64,000 nt of DNA. Origin: Buddleja alternifolia. Taxonomy: Eukaryota > Streptophyta > Magnoliopsida > Lamiales > Scrophulariaceae. Shown in pieces: positions 11,800 through 23,561 of this stretch. Under the pieces are notes generated by a model that had not been told where the DNA came from, ran no database searches, and saw only the letters and a program-made list of their open reading frames with translations. The stretch lies in contig CM033402.1 of NCBI GenBank assembly GCA_019426215.1, forward strand, positions 496,001-560,000, given 5' to 3'. How positions within the stretch are numbered: position 1 is the stretch's first letter; every line of letters begins with the position of its first letter. The position numbers and the translations under genes were made by a program.

Positions 11800-12249
11800 T
11801 TTGTTTCCTATATTGCCCCTCCCTAAGTCTCTTATCTCACACTCTCAAAACCCTACGACATCTTCGAAGTTCATTTCATCTACCTCTTAGCTCCGCCATC
11901 TGTTCTTCACGGTAAAATCCCATTTTTTTTGTAAGAGATTTTTGATTAATTACTTAGGGCATATTTAAGGTAGTTGTGATGCATAACTCATTCATTAATT
12001 TTGAGTTAATTTAATGTTTTTTGCGGTTTGATTTTCTACTTAAACGTGAAGTGGCTTGTTAGCGATGCTTATTTTTGCTGTTGTCTTGAATATGTAAACA
12101 AATATATATATACATATATTTGTGAATAACACTGTTTCAATGTTATATATATATATTTGTGAATTACACTGTTTCAATGTTTTCATTTGCTCCGATTTTC
12201 GAACTGTTTTAATCGTTATGCACTGTTTGTGCGAAATTCTGTAGCAAGA
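11800..12249 (+). other. SR34 5' UTR with a leader intron
   Basis: An exon-like CT-rich leader (about 11,815-11,911, with CTCTTATCTCACACTCTC) ends CTTCACG/GTAAAATCC at 11911/11912. A candidate acceptor CTGTAG at 12239-12244 precedes the start codon by 5 nt. A leader intron just before the ATG is common in plant SR genes. The transcription start was not located. Confidence 0.6.
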
Positions 12250-15200
12250 ATGAGTCGCTCAAGCAGAGTCCTCTATGTTGGTAACCTTCCTGGTGATATT
12301 CGTGAGCGCGAAGTGGAGGATTTGTTTTACAAGGTAATATAAGATAATTTGGATTGAATTTTCTTTCTTTATGCTTTTCCTATTTGGATTTATTTGGAAT
12401 TTTGAAGTAATTTCATTGAGTTGCTGCATTTTCTTAGTGAACTTGTGTTTACTCAATTTGGATATACATAACCTAATGCTAAGATGACCATTCATGAGTG
12501 TTAATGTGTAGTGTTGGGTGTTAGTGTAGTGAATTGTCAGAAGTTTGCCGTTGTTGCTTTTTAGTTACACGACTCTCTCCCATTACTCTTGCTGCTTTAT
12601 CACAGGAGACTCAGAACGGCATATTGGTCCAGCTTTCTGCTGAATTTTGGCTCATATCATGTAAATAGTACCCCCACCATAACCTCTGGTGACCACCTAT
12701 TCTGTTTCGGTAGTTTAATGCCAAATATGATGCTTGCTTACATAATTATTTTCTGTCATGTGAGATGCTAGGGTAATTATTTACATTTCAAATGACCCGC
12801 TAGTTTCTTCCTCTAGATTTGTGCCAGTAAGGCTCTGGCACGATTTTAGCTGATGTGTAGAGTCATAAATGATGATTAAAGTCTTGAGCTATTTTGAATG
12901 AAATTCTTAATATAAATATCAATTAACTTCTAAGTTGCACCATCCGAGTTTTAAATGATTTTTGAGCCTACCTTTTCTACTTCCGGAGTGATTTCTTTCT
13001 GTTCAATTTTTGAGTCAGACTTATGTTCTGAAAGGTCACTTGGCTTACATAATGCTATTGGGGTTGTTACTGCAGTATGGACCAATTGTACATGTTGATT
13101 TGAAAATCCCACCGAGGCCTCCTGGTTATGCATTTGTTGAGGTAAGTTTTGACTTGCCTGGAGTGCATTCTCTTCATTATGTGGACCTTTTTTATCTTTA
13201 TGTTTCATGACAGTTTGAAGAGGTTCGTGATGCTGAAGATGCCATTCGAGGCCGTGATGGCTATGATTTTGATGGGCATCGCCTGCGGGTTGGTTGTGTT
13301 ATATTACTTACCTTTTCCTTGTTAGTTGTGAATTGGATTATGTTTAGTTGTGATCTATTTACACAGGTTGAGCTTGCCCATGGTGGGCGTGGCCCGTCAT
13401 CATCAACGGATCGTCATAGTAGGGATAGCCGGCCCCCTCGTGGCGGAGTGTCCAGGCGCTCTGAGTATAGAGGTGGATACTGTTCTTTCATATGTAAACT
13501 CTACCTTATTGTAACAATCTTTGCAAGTTGGCAAATTTGTCTCACTTGGCCTCAATTTTTCAGTTCTAATAACTGGACTGCCTCATTCTGCTTCATGGCA
13601 AGATCTTAAGGTAAGTATTATTGTCTTGGTTACCTGCATAGCATCATGTTTCTCAACATTATTCTTATTATCTTATGCGTTTGTATCTAGGATCACATGC
13701 GTCGAGCTGGTGATGTTTGCTTCTCTCAGGTTTTCCATGAGGGGAGTGGTAAGATGATTTTCTTGTTTATACCTCTGATAAAGGACCAATTTACTACATT
13801 ATCCCCAATTATATATTCAATTTGGTGGTGTAACTGTTATTTTAAGCACTAATCTTTTGGGCTTATAGGCTCGATTTATCGTCATGCAATATGGGTGCTA
13901 TAATCTATTTATGGTGTTCGTTGTTCCTGTTGGTGTCCTTCAGGCATAAATTATGAACCTGTTTCAGTATTCAATATTGGTCTATTAAAGCCTTAAAGGG
14001 AGTCACCTGTGTAACGGTTTAGGCTTGATACCTGTGATTTCTGATTTGAGCTTCTTGTTGAATTTTTGACAGTCCTCATATTCTCTGGGACTTATTTTGT
14101 GATTGGAATTTTTTGGGAAATATAAATTGTTGATATTTTTTTATTCCCACTTATGTGAAAGCCTTGAATCTGGATATCATCAACCGCAAACTGATAACCT
14201 TGAACTAATATGTTACGTTTGGGCTGTAACACCCCAGCTTCCTATGATTGTCTTTATAGGATTCTATTTTGTATTTCTTAATTTCAGTTTAAAAGATACA
14301 ATACCTATTTTGACTAGTTTGGGATATTCCATAAATTTAGGTACGTATTTGTATGTCAGCTTGTCCCGTTGGACTTGTATTATGTCCAAATAGATCTTAA
14401 CTACAGTCATTCACATAGTAGAATGAGTTACGGGTCAATTAGATGTGTCATGTAACTTGTAGCACTTCAAAGGCTCAATTGCAAAATATGAAAAGGTAGC
14501 ATTAGTTTCTCCAATTATCAGTTGATTTTGTGACACCCCAACTTCTGTACTTCACATACTTTAGTACTAAGTGAGGTACACATGTTACAAGAGATGAATC
14601 CCTCAAACACTTCACTATTTCACATCCCTCTTGAACTCTCCCTTGGCTCTTAGGAAGAAATCACTCATAAGCTGAAATCATCTCCACGACCACGCTTCAA
14701 GAGAATCTCCATCACCTAAACACTTCAGGAGCGAAATGAAGTGTCCACCAACACCCGTCTCGCCTGAAAAGCCAAAACAGAGCGAATACAACCAAATGCA
14801 AGTGCCCAGTTTTTCAGTTCCAGAAACTGCCTTACATTTTTCTTTAGCCTGAAACTTCTGTTCAAGTGGTCTGATCACGATGTTGAAAGCTTTTTAGGTT
14901 GTACCAACAAGTGATGCATGTTGTTTCACATGTTTTCATTTTGTATAGTTTTTCTCTAATCACCTTCATCTGGCTTCTATGCTTATAGTTGTGCCCACGC
15001 GTTTGACCGTTCTCTGTCCTAAGCATTTCTTTTTTATTTAACGCTGATTATATTTGCTGGAGTCTTAAAGTAAGAATTGTGTTGCTTATTTGTGGGCAGA
15101 AGAATCCTTAAAGTGTATGTGACTGTTACATCCTGCAGGAAAGACAGGGATAGTGGATTATACTAATTACGATGACATGAAATATGCTGTATGTGATCTT

Positions 15201-18022
15201 TACCAAGTAAACCTTTTCTTTTTCCCTTATTGTGCAATATGAGCATCCATTTGAACTAACATTTGCTGTTTATGCTTTTTCTTTCTTGTCTTTTTGGGTC
15301 ATTTGTAGATCAAGAAGCTCGATGATTCTGAGTTTCGGAATGCTTTCTCACGGGCTAGAGTTCATGTATGACTCTATGGTTAAGTTATGGCACTTCATTT
15401 TACTTTTCCAGTCTAACACTACATGACCCTTTTAAAAACTTCTATTCATCTCTGTTAGGTGAAGGAATATGATTCGAGCCGTTCAAGAAGCAGAAGCCGC
15501 AGCCGCAGTCCTTACTCTAAAGGGAGGAGCAATGGTCGCAGCAAGAGCAGAAGTCCTAGTGGCAGTCGAAGCAGGAGCAGAAGGTTAGTTGATATAAACT
15601 GTTTTTATCCTTTTTTCTTCCTTCTGGATTAAATGGGTTTTAATTTTACGGAGATTATTAACTTGCTGAATTTTCTTGCAGCAAGTCACCCAAATACAAA
15701 TCATCACGTCGCTCAAGATCACGTTCAAAGTCTGTGTCTTCTCGGTCTCGGTCTGGGTCAAAAGCTCGCTCTGCATCAAGGTAACATTCTATTTGGTGGT
15801 TCTTTGCTTTGCAATTTTTCGTGGTACAGTGCTATTGCATTTTTCTAGTTTTCTGAATTTGACTCCATTATTCAATGAGTTGCATCCCTTTATTATAAGA
15901 CGTGCCAATATATTGTTAATCAGATTTATGTTTCACAGTAAAGTTAAATAACATTCTTGCCGGACCAATGCCTGTTCAAGATATGGGAATATATTCCAGT
16001 TTGAGACATGTTCAAACAATACTTTACTGACATATGTAGGGGTGTGCATTGGTCCAAACCGAACCAAAATTTCCTTTTTCTGAAAAATTAAACCAAAACC
16101 GAACCCAAACAAATTGCCCACTTTGGTTCGCTTAAACTCGAAGCTCTACCCCTGATTTGATATTGTTATTACTTAAAATAATAAAGAAGAATAATATACT
16201 TGAAATTTGGTTTCCGTTCGGTTCTATTAACCGGAAATCATTTTTTCCTTAAAAAAATTGAACTCTGAACTGCATTTTTTGGTGTGGTTTTGGTTTGGAC
16301 CCAATTCTTAATTTTCGGTCTGGTCGGTTTAATGAACTGTGAAGGCCCCTCCCTACAATGGGAAAAGTGTCAGTATAAAGTGTTCGAAAAGGTTTTATCT
16401 GAACAAAGCATGGGTTATTCAGTTTACCCTTGCTGGAAAAAGTGTCCTCTGTCCCCTACCCCCACCCAGCCCACCCCTGCCCTTTTAATCTTGAAAATAT
16501 GCATTCAAGCGTAGTGTTAAAAAATGTATCCACTTCAATGAATCATCTTGTTACGTTTTTTCTTTGAAAATGTAGAATTACCTACTTTGTTGTTCTAGAT
16601 ATGGATATTTGCACGATCTGGGCATTGCATATTAGGATCTTTGTCCTCTGGTACTTATTCTGTTGGCTACAACTCCTTTTGGTTGTGGAGGTATGATGTT
16701 TTATAGGTGGTAATTTCGGAATCCTTCAAGATGTCTCTGTTCTAATGAGCATCACAAATATCATTGGGTGCTAGATTGGAAACAAAGAAGATCATGGATA
16801 ACAATGGTGGAGCTGGACAGTGAACTTATCGCCACTTGTATAAGGGATCATCATTTTTTGCGTGTGGAATTGTTTTAACTATATCCAATGCTGCTAAGCA
16901 ACCAAAGCATACGGTTGGAGTATTTTTGGATTCTTTTGGTATATATCCCCAATGTCTTTCATGTTAGCGTCCCATCAAGATCTAATTCTTCTTTGAATAA
17001 TTTGCTTGCTTTAGGGTCTCTTTTTTTTTTTTTTAAATTCATTTTTTCTCATGCTAGTTTGCTAAATGTTTGGAAGTTTTCTCTTATCCGTTTTGGTCAC
17101 GGTCACTCTGTCGTGGAAGTGGCATTGGGCTCTTGGATTCAAGTTGTTTAGAGGGACGAGTGGATATTAAATTGGGTTGTTTGGAACTTTTGCAGATCTC
17201 CATCAAGATCTAGATCCCCGAAACTATCTGTAAGTTCAACCTTTATTTGATCAATAGTGGATCTGTTCTCTTTTTCTCACATGGTTGGACTGTAGATGAC
17301 ATTAGTTAATAGTGTGGGCATTTGCGCTTTGGAATCTCTATTTCAATTTGCCATTTAGTTTGTATTCCGTTTATAAATGCACGCAAAATATATACGATTA
17401 ACGTCAAGTTATATTTAAAGAGATATTTTAGGGTAAATTACATAGACACCCCAGCTTCAGACCCCTAATTATGAAAAAATCTAGATGTTTGAGAAATTAT
17501 CATAACTTACACTGTTCAGTAAAAGCAGATTACAATTCATCCTTGTTTAGTAAAATCAGATTACAATTCTACTCATGGTTTTCGAGTTATCAGATCTGAT
17601 AGGAGTTGTCTAGGTAATTTGCAAAATTTCGAGGGGCTTGTGGTAATACACAATAAATGAGGTGTGCATGTAATTATCCCAATTTGTATGCAACTTGGCC
17701 TAATACTTGGTGAGAAATACAGGATGAATATCATGTTAGAATAAAGGATCTGAACTGGGGCATTTGATGCATATCTGCCATATTATGCTTTATATATCTG
17801 TATATTCCTTTTGATTTGATAAATTTGAGCACCAGAAACGTGCTAGTAAGAGTCCAAAAAGTCCGAAAAGCCCAAAAAGGCACAGTTCTAGCCGAAGCAG
17901 GAGCCCGAGTCGAAGCAGGAGTCTTTCTAGGTTCTCTTCTTTATGATTTATGCCTACAATGACATCAATTGTAGTTTCTGATATAATATGAAATTACATT
18001 TTCAATTTCTTTTAACAGGTAA
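12250..18022 (+). CDS. SR34: SF2/ASF-like serine/arginine-rich splicing factor
   Basis: Nuclear splicing regulator binding exonic enhancers and recruiting U1 snRNP. Thirteen coding exons: 12250-12333, 13076-13141, 13214-13288, 13367-13472, 13564-13610, 13691-13748, 15139-15188, 15309-15365, 15459-15583, 15682-15780, 17196-17229, 17836-17930, 18019-18022 (stop TAA 18020-18022), about 299 residues, all GT-AG and in frame. RRM1 has RNP2 LYVGNL (8-13) and RNP1 RPPGYAFV (42-49). A short Gly/Ser/Arg linker ends SRRSEYR (109). RRM2 carries the SR-family signature SWQDLKD (121-127). From about residue 187 on, Arg-Ser dipeptides dominate, with a [11 protein letters not shown] stretch near the end. The ATG at 12250 begins [14 protein letters not shown] as in SR34/SR30 proteins. 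The 1390-nt intron inside RRM2 is a likely place for alternative splicing. The SR34 versus SR30 paralogue assignment is by overall likeness only. Confidence 0.93.
13749..15138 (+). other. Long intron within RRM2 of SR34
   Basis: 1390 nt, by far longer than most introns of the gene except the 1415-nt intron 15,781-17,195. It contains TGTAACACCCC at 14,225 and TGTGACACCCC at 14,529, which look like the first bases of plant LTRs, but no matching ends or duplications were found. No second gene is evident. Confidence 0.5.
16037..16345. mobile_element. hAT-like MITE remnant in an SR34 intron
   Basis: Begins TAGGGGTGTGCATTGG, the TAGGGGTG terminus shared by the clear hAT elements at 18,627 and 25,321, followed by CCAAACCGAACC-type repeats and their complement GGTTTGGTTTGGAC later on. 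The right terminus is degraded and no duplication is readable. Confidence 0.4.
17431..17685. repeat. MITE-like inverted repeat in an SR34 intron
   Basis: The left end AGGGTAAATTACATAGACACC and the right end, reversed, GGGATAATTACATGCACACC are imperfect inverted repeats around about 255 bp. Same terminal type as at 3,000 and 29,734. Confidence 0.5.
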
Positions 18023-18626
18023 AAATGGCGTGTCTGATGATGCTGCCATTTGCGACAAAGTTCAATCTGGTGATTCTGTAACCAGATTTTTCTGTGAATG
18101 GAACGAAACTATACTCTGTTGAAAACTTATGGGTGTCGGATTGCTGAAGTTGTTGGCGAAGTAGAGACATTGTCTTTGTATGATTAATTACTGTTTTCTG
18201 CAGGATAAAAAAGACTTCTAAAATTGTGTACTGTAACTATATCAACCTCTTAAGATTTTCTAGGTTTGCTCCTTTCCTCATCCCCGTCTTTATGAAAACT
18301 AGTCGGCATAGCACAATGCGTGTGCAAATTAAAAAAAAAACCTTGTTTTTTGTTGTAAAAATAAATTGACAGTTAAATTTTTGAACCAAAATCAAACAAG
18401 TAAAAGATACAGAAGAGAGATAAGCAAGAAAAAAAGAAAGTTGAGGGAAATAAAGGAAATGAATGTGTTAAAAGAGAGATATTAGGAAATATTTGGAGAG
18501 AATGTGACCGGAAACGTTGTTTGGGGCACTTGTCAAAAACTTATAGGTGGTCAATGTTACATCAAAATTTGATGGTGCAATGGTGGGTTTTTTCAGGCAC
18601 CTATTTTTTATACTAGTTGGTAAAGT

Positions 18627-19408
18627 TAGGGGTGTACACAGTCGGGTTCGGGCGGTTTTACAAAAAAAAAAAAAAATTAACCTGACCCAACATGTGCGGG
18701 TTGACAAAATATCAAACCGAAAATGCATAATTATCTTTTCAAACCGAACGGTTCGGGTCGGTCGGATTTAATGTTTTAACGGGCGGGTTGGTGGGTTATC
18801 AAATATAATTATAATTTTTACAACTTAATTTTAGTTATAAATAGTAAGTAAGAAATTAATTATTATATTTTTTGTACATTTAACTAAAAAAAATTAAGTT
18901 GGTAAAAAATACACAAATAAGTGGGGTTATCAAATAAAATTTATATTACCATGATTTCTAATGAGTGAAAAACTCTAAAATATTAATAAAATTAATGTTT
19001 TTTGTAAATTTATCATTAAAATATACATATACATATAAATTTTTCGTTCAAATCAAATGAAAACAAGTGTTCAAAAGAGTCAATTTGTTTGCTCAACTAA
19101 AAAATAAAATATGTTACATGAATATGAATAAACCACTCTTATTATAGAGTAGATATGCATATATAGTTTTCAAAGTTTAGTGTTAATCTTTAATTATATA
19201 TACTTATACTTGTAATATAAATGATTAGCGGTCGGGTTGCGAGTTAGGCGAGTTACAATTATTAAACCCATCACCCGACCCGAAAGTGACGGGTTGCAAT
19301 ATTTTCAACCCGCCACTATTATTTAATAATTCTAAATCGACGGTTTTCTGGCGGATCGGCTCGGGTTGAGCGGTTCGGGCGGGTTGGACGGGTTTATGTA
19401 CACCCCTA
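18627..19408. mobile_element. hAT MITE, TAGGGGTGTACA type
   Basis: Termini TAGGGGTGTACA and TGTACACCCCTA are perfect 12-bp inverted repeats. GGTAAAGT at 18619-18626 and 19409-19416 is an exact 8-bp target duplication, the hAT hallmark. The 782-bp body has GGGTTCGGG/CCCGACCCG-type subterminal motifs and no transposase. A diverged sister with nested insertions is at 28,750-30,234. Confidence 0.93.
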
Positions 19409-19416
19409 GGTAAAGT

Positions 19417-19875
19417 ATATTTTATGTGTGCAAAAATATAAAAATTGATATGGTTTTATGATTAAAATTTTATTAAGTTTAAATGAAAGATGAGAGAAGA
19501 GACTGAAAAATAGAAGCAAAATAACGTGGAAATTAAAGAAAAAATTGAGAGAGATATAGGGAGATAATAAAAAGACAAAGAAGAACGGAACCTAAAAAAG
19601 TGTATAAAGAGATGATAGAGAATATGATATAAATGAGGAAATATTAGGGGAAAGAGAAATTAACATGTGAGAACTAGAAGAATTAGGAAAGAGAGTAAAA
19701 TATAAAAGGAAAAATTAACTGGAACATTTGTCAAAATTTAAGAATGAGAATGATTTTACCAAAAGATAATTTAATGTATTTTATTTTTTGATAAATGACA
19801 ATTTAATGTATATATTCGAGGGGTTGCATGGTATAGATAGCGACTGACAATTGGTTCATTACTCAAAATAAGCAC
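19417..19875. other. Non-coding spacer
   Basis: A purine-rich, AT-rich stretch (many GAGA and AAAGA runs at about 19,480-19,700) with no reading frame or element end recognised. Confidence 0.5.
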
Positions 19876-20196
19876 GAAGGGGGTGTGGCTTAGCGGTCAC
19901 AAGGCCTTTGGTCGTGAGAATTTATTTAGGTTCAAACCCCAGTTGATATTTGGTAAGGGGAGTTTTCTCCCCTATTCTGCCCTGGGGGGTGGTTTCAAAA
20001 TCAAGGTGATGCTTGGTTTGGAGAGTTTACACCTCCGTCCTGTCCTGGGGGCCCCTGCGTTTATCGAGCCCGTCACTTATGGGTTACCCTAGGGCGACTT
20101 ACCTTCATACGTGGTTTGCGGGCTATTACGTATGGACAGGTTTGCTCTGTTGGGTGACCATCGGAGATTTACCCTGAGATTTCAAAAAAAAAAAAA
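19876..20196 (+). mobile_element. tRNA-derived SINE, family 2, with poly(A) tail
   Basis: A 5' tRNA-like part has box A GTGGCTTAGCGGTC at about 19885-19898 and box B GGTTCAAACCCC at 19929-19940. The body is GC-richer than its surroundings and ends in an oligo(A) run at 20184-20196. About 320 bp. The strongest Pol III-type promoter structure in the window. Confidence 0.8.
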
Positions 20197-20551
20197 TTAT
20201 GCAAATAAATTCAATAATTTTGTTGATAAATATAGCTTTCAAATATCTCAATCCCAAACGCACCCTAGGGAATTCAGCCAAGGCGTAGGGTTTTTTAGAA
20301 CCATAAAGATATGTCGAATTGTTCAACGTGACTACCTGCAAAGAGTGAAGTACAATAATTACCAAAAAAATAATATTAAAAGCACAATAGATTGGGTAGG
20401 CAGATAAGATTTCCTTAGATGCTGCACCTGAATGAAACCTGCTGTAAGTCTACAGTAGATGCCTTTTTTTCTTTATTAGTACAATGAATGGTTGAAACTG
20501 GAAAGATTAGGTTTGAAGAAAAGAAATGAAATTGTTTGGTGGTTTGGATGG

Positions 20552-20722
20552 AAAATTCTTGTATGAATCGGGTCTTGGGCCCCACTTGTGAACTTTGTGG
20601 TTGTGAATAAAATATCTCATTTGTTTTTTAATTCAAAATTATATATTAAGTGATGTGTATTATTCACATCCACAAGGTGCATAAGTGGGGCCCAAGACCC
20701 AATCTATACAAGTGTTTTCCGA
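20552..20722. mobile_element. 171-bp MULE-like MITE
   Basis: The ends AAAATTCTTGTAT..GGGTCTTGGGCCCC and their reverse complement form inverted arms of about 45 bp. TTTGGATGG at 20543-20551 and 20723-20731 is an exact 9-bp duplication. Copy B (about 38,875-38,885) has the single uninterrupted TTTGGATG, so the insertion postdates the segmental duplication or was never in B. Confidence 0.9.
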
Positions 20723-21039
20723 TTTGGATGGTCTAAATTGTGGGAATATTCGGGCTGCATCAATTGCTTTGAGGGTTTTTACTCGAATTACTTGATTATC
20801 ATGTTTAAGGGAGTTGATATTAACATTTTTAGAAGGGATAACTCCACTCTAAATTCATTTTATTTTTAATCAAATTACTAAAGTGTATATTATTTGAACG
20901 CACAATTTCATAATGTGCAAGACAAATATAACTTTCACTTATACTATTCATCCTTTTTTAAAGTTTTTTTTTAATTATAAATATCATTTTTTTAAAGGTT
21001 TATCTTCATATTTTAATGTTTGATCATACTATACAATAT

Positions 21040-21580
21040 TGATGTGAGTCGAAATAGGCACTTGGGCCAAGCTGTCAGCCCAACACAATTAAGGGCCCAA
21101 GCCCAACAACGTAACAGACTACAACTCCTTTAGAAGACATTATAGTCAGGTCCGACCTTCCGGAGGTTCGTCCTATACCAGGTGCAACATTTTATATAAG
21201 GCAGGCCTGGAGACAAGGAGCAGACAAGGATCAATTAGGGATGCACTTACCATATCCGGACCTGCGGAGATCACTCTAACCGACCTGCCAATTATACCAT
21301 AAAGGAGATGGCTCAAGTTGGAAGGATTACGATTTGTTCTACTTTCCATTGTATATTTAGAATAGTTGACTTACCTTATTGGTCACCCCATTACAAAATT
21401 GTATATATATCAACTCCAAACACTAATAAAGGATCGACTCTTTTACCCCGTGGACGTAGGTCATAATATTGGCCGAACCATGTAAATATCTCGTGTTCTT
21501 TACTTACAATCCGTGCTTTATATCATATTTTCATATCATATATCGCATATTAATCATTGGTGTGCTTCCCACACACATCA
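21040..21580 (+). mobile_element. Solo LTR, 541 bp
   Basis: Starts TGATGTG and ends CACATCA (inverted), flanked by AATAT at 21035-21039 and 21581-21585, a 5-bp target duplication. Copy B lacks it, reading through AATATATATTGC. Internally there is a TATATAAGG promoter-like box near 21,193 and an ACTAATAAAGGA signal near 21,421 in plus orientation, as in an LTR. No internal retroelement genes remain, so it is a solo LTR. Confidence 0.88.
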
Positions 21581-21884
21581 AATATATATATTGCAACTTT
21601 AGCATAATCCTTGTTCATTTTTTCTTCTATTAACTTATTTTGCATTATTACTTATTATATTTTAAGAAGCTTATTAAAAGTTAAGAAATGGCGTGAAGTT
21701 GAGAATTTTTGAAATATAATAGATCATTTTTCTTGAATTTTGGATATTTTTTCAAATCATATTTTTATTCACAAATTTATGAAATATAATCTATTTTTCA
21801 TAAAAAAATTGTATGTTCAAATAATACATGGGCACTTTGATAATTTAATTAAAGATAAAGTAGATTTGGAGTGTGGTTCTCACT

Positions 21885-22165
21885 TTTTTATTTATTTTTT
21901 GATTCCGAAAGGGGGGATACCCAACAATTCATAAACTAACCCGACAAACCCGGGTTAATAGTCACAAAACGAGGCCAAGTAATGCCTGCTCTATCATTGT
22001 CTAGTAGGTGATAGGTATGTGCGTGTGGTACATTCGTGTGGTGCATGTGGGTGTGAATGCCCATATTAGTTAGAGCATCAGCTACTTGATTTGCTTCCCG
22101 CCAAACCATTTGAAACGAGACATCCCAGTCTCTACCCTGCACACTACGAATGCGAGAGATCATAA
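21885..22165 (-). pseudogene. LINE RNase H-like C-terminal fragment
   Basis: The minus strand encodes VWREANQVADALTNMG, matching the C-terminal helix of the plant RNase H-like domain found at the end of many LINE polyproteins. It is followed by about 35 residues and a stop near 21,936; T-rich sequence beyond (21,884-21,900) would be the tail of a minus-strand LINE. It is 5'-truncated. This block is absent from the equivalent place in copy B (about 39,500). Confidence 0.65.
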
Positions 22166-22465
22166 TATCAACTCCCATGTTTAAAGTATAATGTTATATT
22201 CAACACAAAAATATTTAGATTCACAAAATGCACGAATTAGAATTACTCAAAAATAAGATATATAGTCCAATTTCTCGATTGTAAAATTCTATCCGTGCTA
22301 TATATGCCTGGACCAAACATTGAAAACAATGATTTTATTTCTTTACCAATTTTCTTAGACAAACCAACTATTATTGTGTATTACTAAAATTTAATTATCA
22401 AATATCTAAGTGCCAATTTAAATGTTATCCTAACTATCAAACGTGAAGTCTAAGTACATAATTGG

Positions 22466-22655
22466 ATCAATGATGTCTTCGCCTAATGGTAAGACAACGA
22501 CACCCTAATTTTGAGGTCAAGAATTTGATCCAATCAAATATGTGAGTTGTTTTTATACTTATATTATAGTTAACTCTTTATAATTTGTAGATTGATGATA
22601 GTTGATCTGATATTTGATGTAAGTACGTAAATGTCTCTTAAAAAAAAGCACAGAA
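22466..22655 (+). mobile_element. SINE-like element, copy A
   Basis: tRNA-like head GCCTAATGGTAAGAC (box A) and GGTCAAGAATTTGATCC (box B), with an A-rich tail TTAAAAAAAAGC near 22,640. AATTGGA occurs just before (22,462) and just after, compatible with a target duplication. Present in both segmental copies, so older than the duplication. Confidence 0.55.
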
Positions 22656-22836
22656 TTGGAGATAGAGATAATTTGTGAGCGGTTTGTCATACACTAATGC
22701 ACTGTTTGGTTCAAGAAAGTTGTTAGAGAAATGATAAATAAACCAAAAGGAAAATTATTTTTCTTTTCCCACCCTTCTCCTCACCAAATGAAGATGAAAA
22801 TGTATTGTCTCAAATTAGTATTAGATTTTAAATTCT

Positions 22837-22841
<5 letters not shown>

Positions 22842-22870
<29 letters not shown>
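22842..22870. repeat. (TA)n microsatellite
   Basis: About 14 TA units within copy A. The corresponding place in copy B (about 45,625) has only a short ATAT, so the run expanded or contracted after duplication. Confidence 0.9.
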
Positions 22871-22874
<4 letters not shown>

Positions 22875-23007
22875 AATAACCAAATAATGAAAATGAATTT
22901 TTTGTGCTTTTTAAATTTTTTTTTTCTCAATTTTCTTGAAAAATTGAGAGCGTAAAATAATATCATCTAGGATAAGTAGCTCTAAGTCAAAGTGTATGGA
23001 TTGCATT

Positions 23008-23447
23008 GGCTCTGTATGATTGTGTTTTTGAAAATGAATTTTGAGTTTTTATTGGAGAATGTATATTATAGAAATTCGTGTGAAAATATTAATTTTTTTT
23101 TTGTTTGTTTGGATGTATTTTTGAGAAATGTTTGAAAATTGTGTAGATGTGATATAAAGTTGATTGAATTAGTTATACATGTAATGATGATAAGAGAAAA
23201 AATTAGAATTATATTTTATTTATATAAAGTAAGAAAGAGTATGTGTTGAATAGTTGAATTATGTAATTAATTAAGAGAGAGAATGAAGTGATTGAAATGA
23301 TGAAATGATGAGTAGTTATATAGGGGAATGTGTAATAGGATTTAAAATTTGAGTATTTTTTATAAAATTTACCTCGAAGTATGCATTTTTATTTTCTGAT
23401 GATCTAAAAAATGAAAATATTTTTAAAAAACCCATCCATACAGAGCC
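23008..23447. mobile_element. hAT MITE, GGCTCTGTATG type
   Basis: Ends GGCTCTGTATG and CATACAGAGCC are perfect 11-bp inverted repeats. Flanks ATTGCATT (23000-23007) and ATTACATT (23448-23455) are an 8-bp duplication with one change. Copy B has the unoccupied site at about 55,972. 440 bp, non-coding. Confidence 0.9.
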
Positions 23448-23561
23448 ATTACATTACGATAATACTTTCTAGGATGAGTATCAAAGTGTCATCAATTCTC
23501 ATGGGTAACATGCACGATCTATTATATACATAGGAAAAACGTGGTCCGATCTGATCCAGAT

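Noticed and set aside
14225..14535. TGTAACACCCC and TGTGACACCCC as LTR starts in an SR34 intron
   Set aside because: No matching LTR end, target duplication or second copy was found; kept only as a comment on the intron.
19876..20196. Genuine tRNA genes (also 22,466, 36,823, 45,228, 63,145)
   Set aside because: Only A- and B-box-like motifs are present; no cloverleaf with acceptor stem and anticodon arm could be formed, and tails and lengths fit SINEs.
21740..21934. MDIFSNHIFIHKF open frame, also at 39,351
   Set aside because: Shared only because the DNA is duplicated; the two frames end differently after divergent insertions, and composition is AT-rich non-coding.
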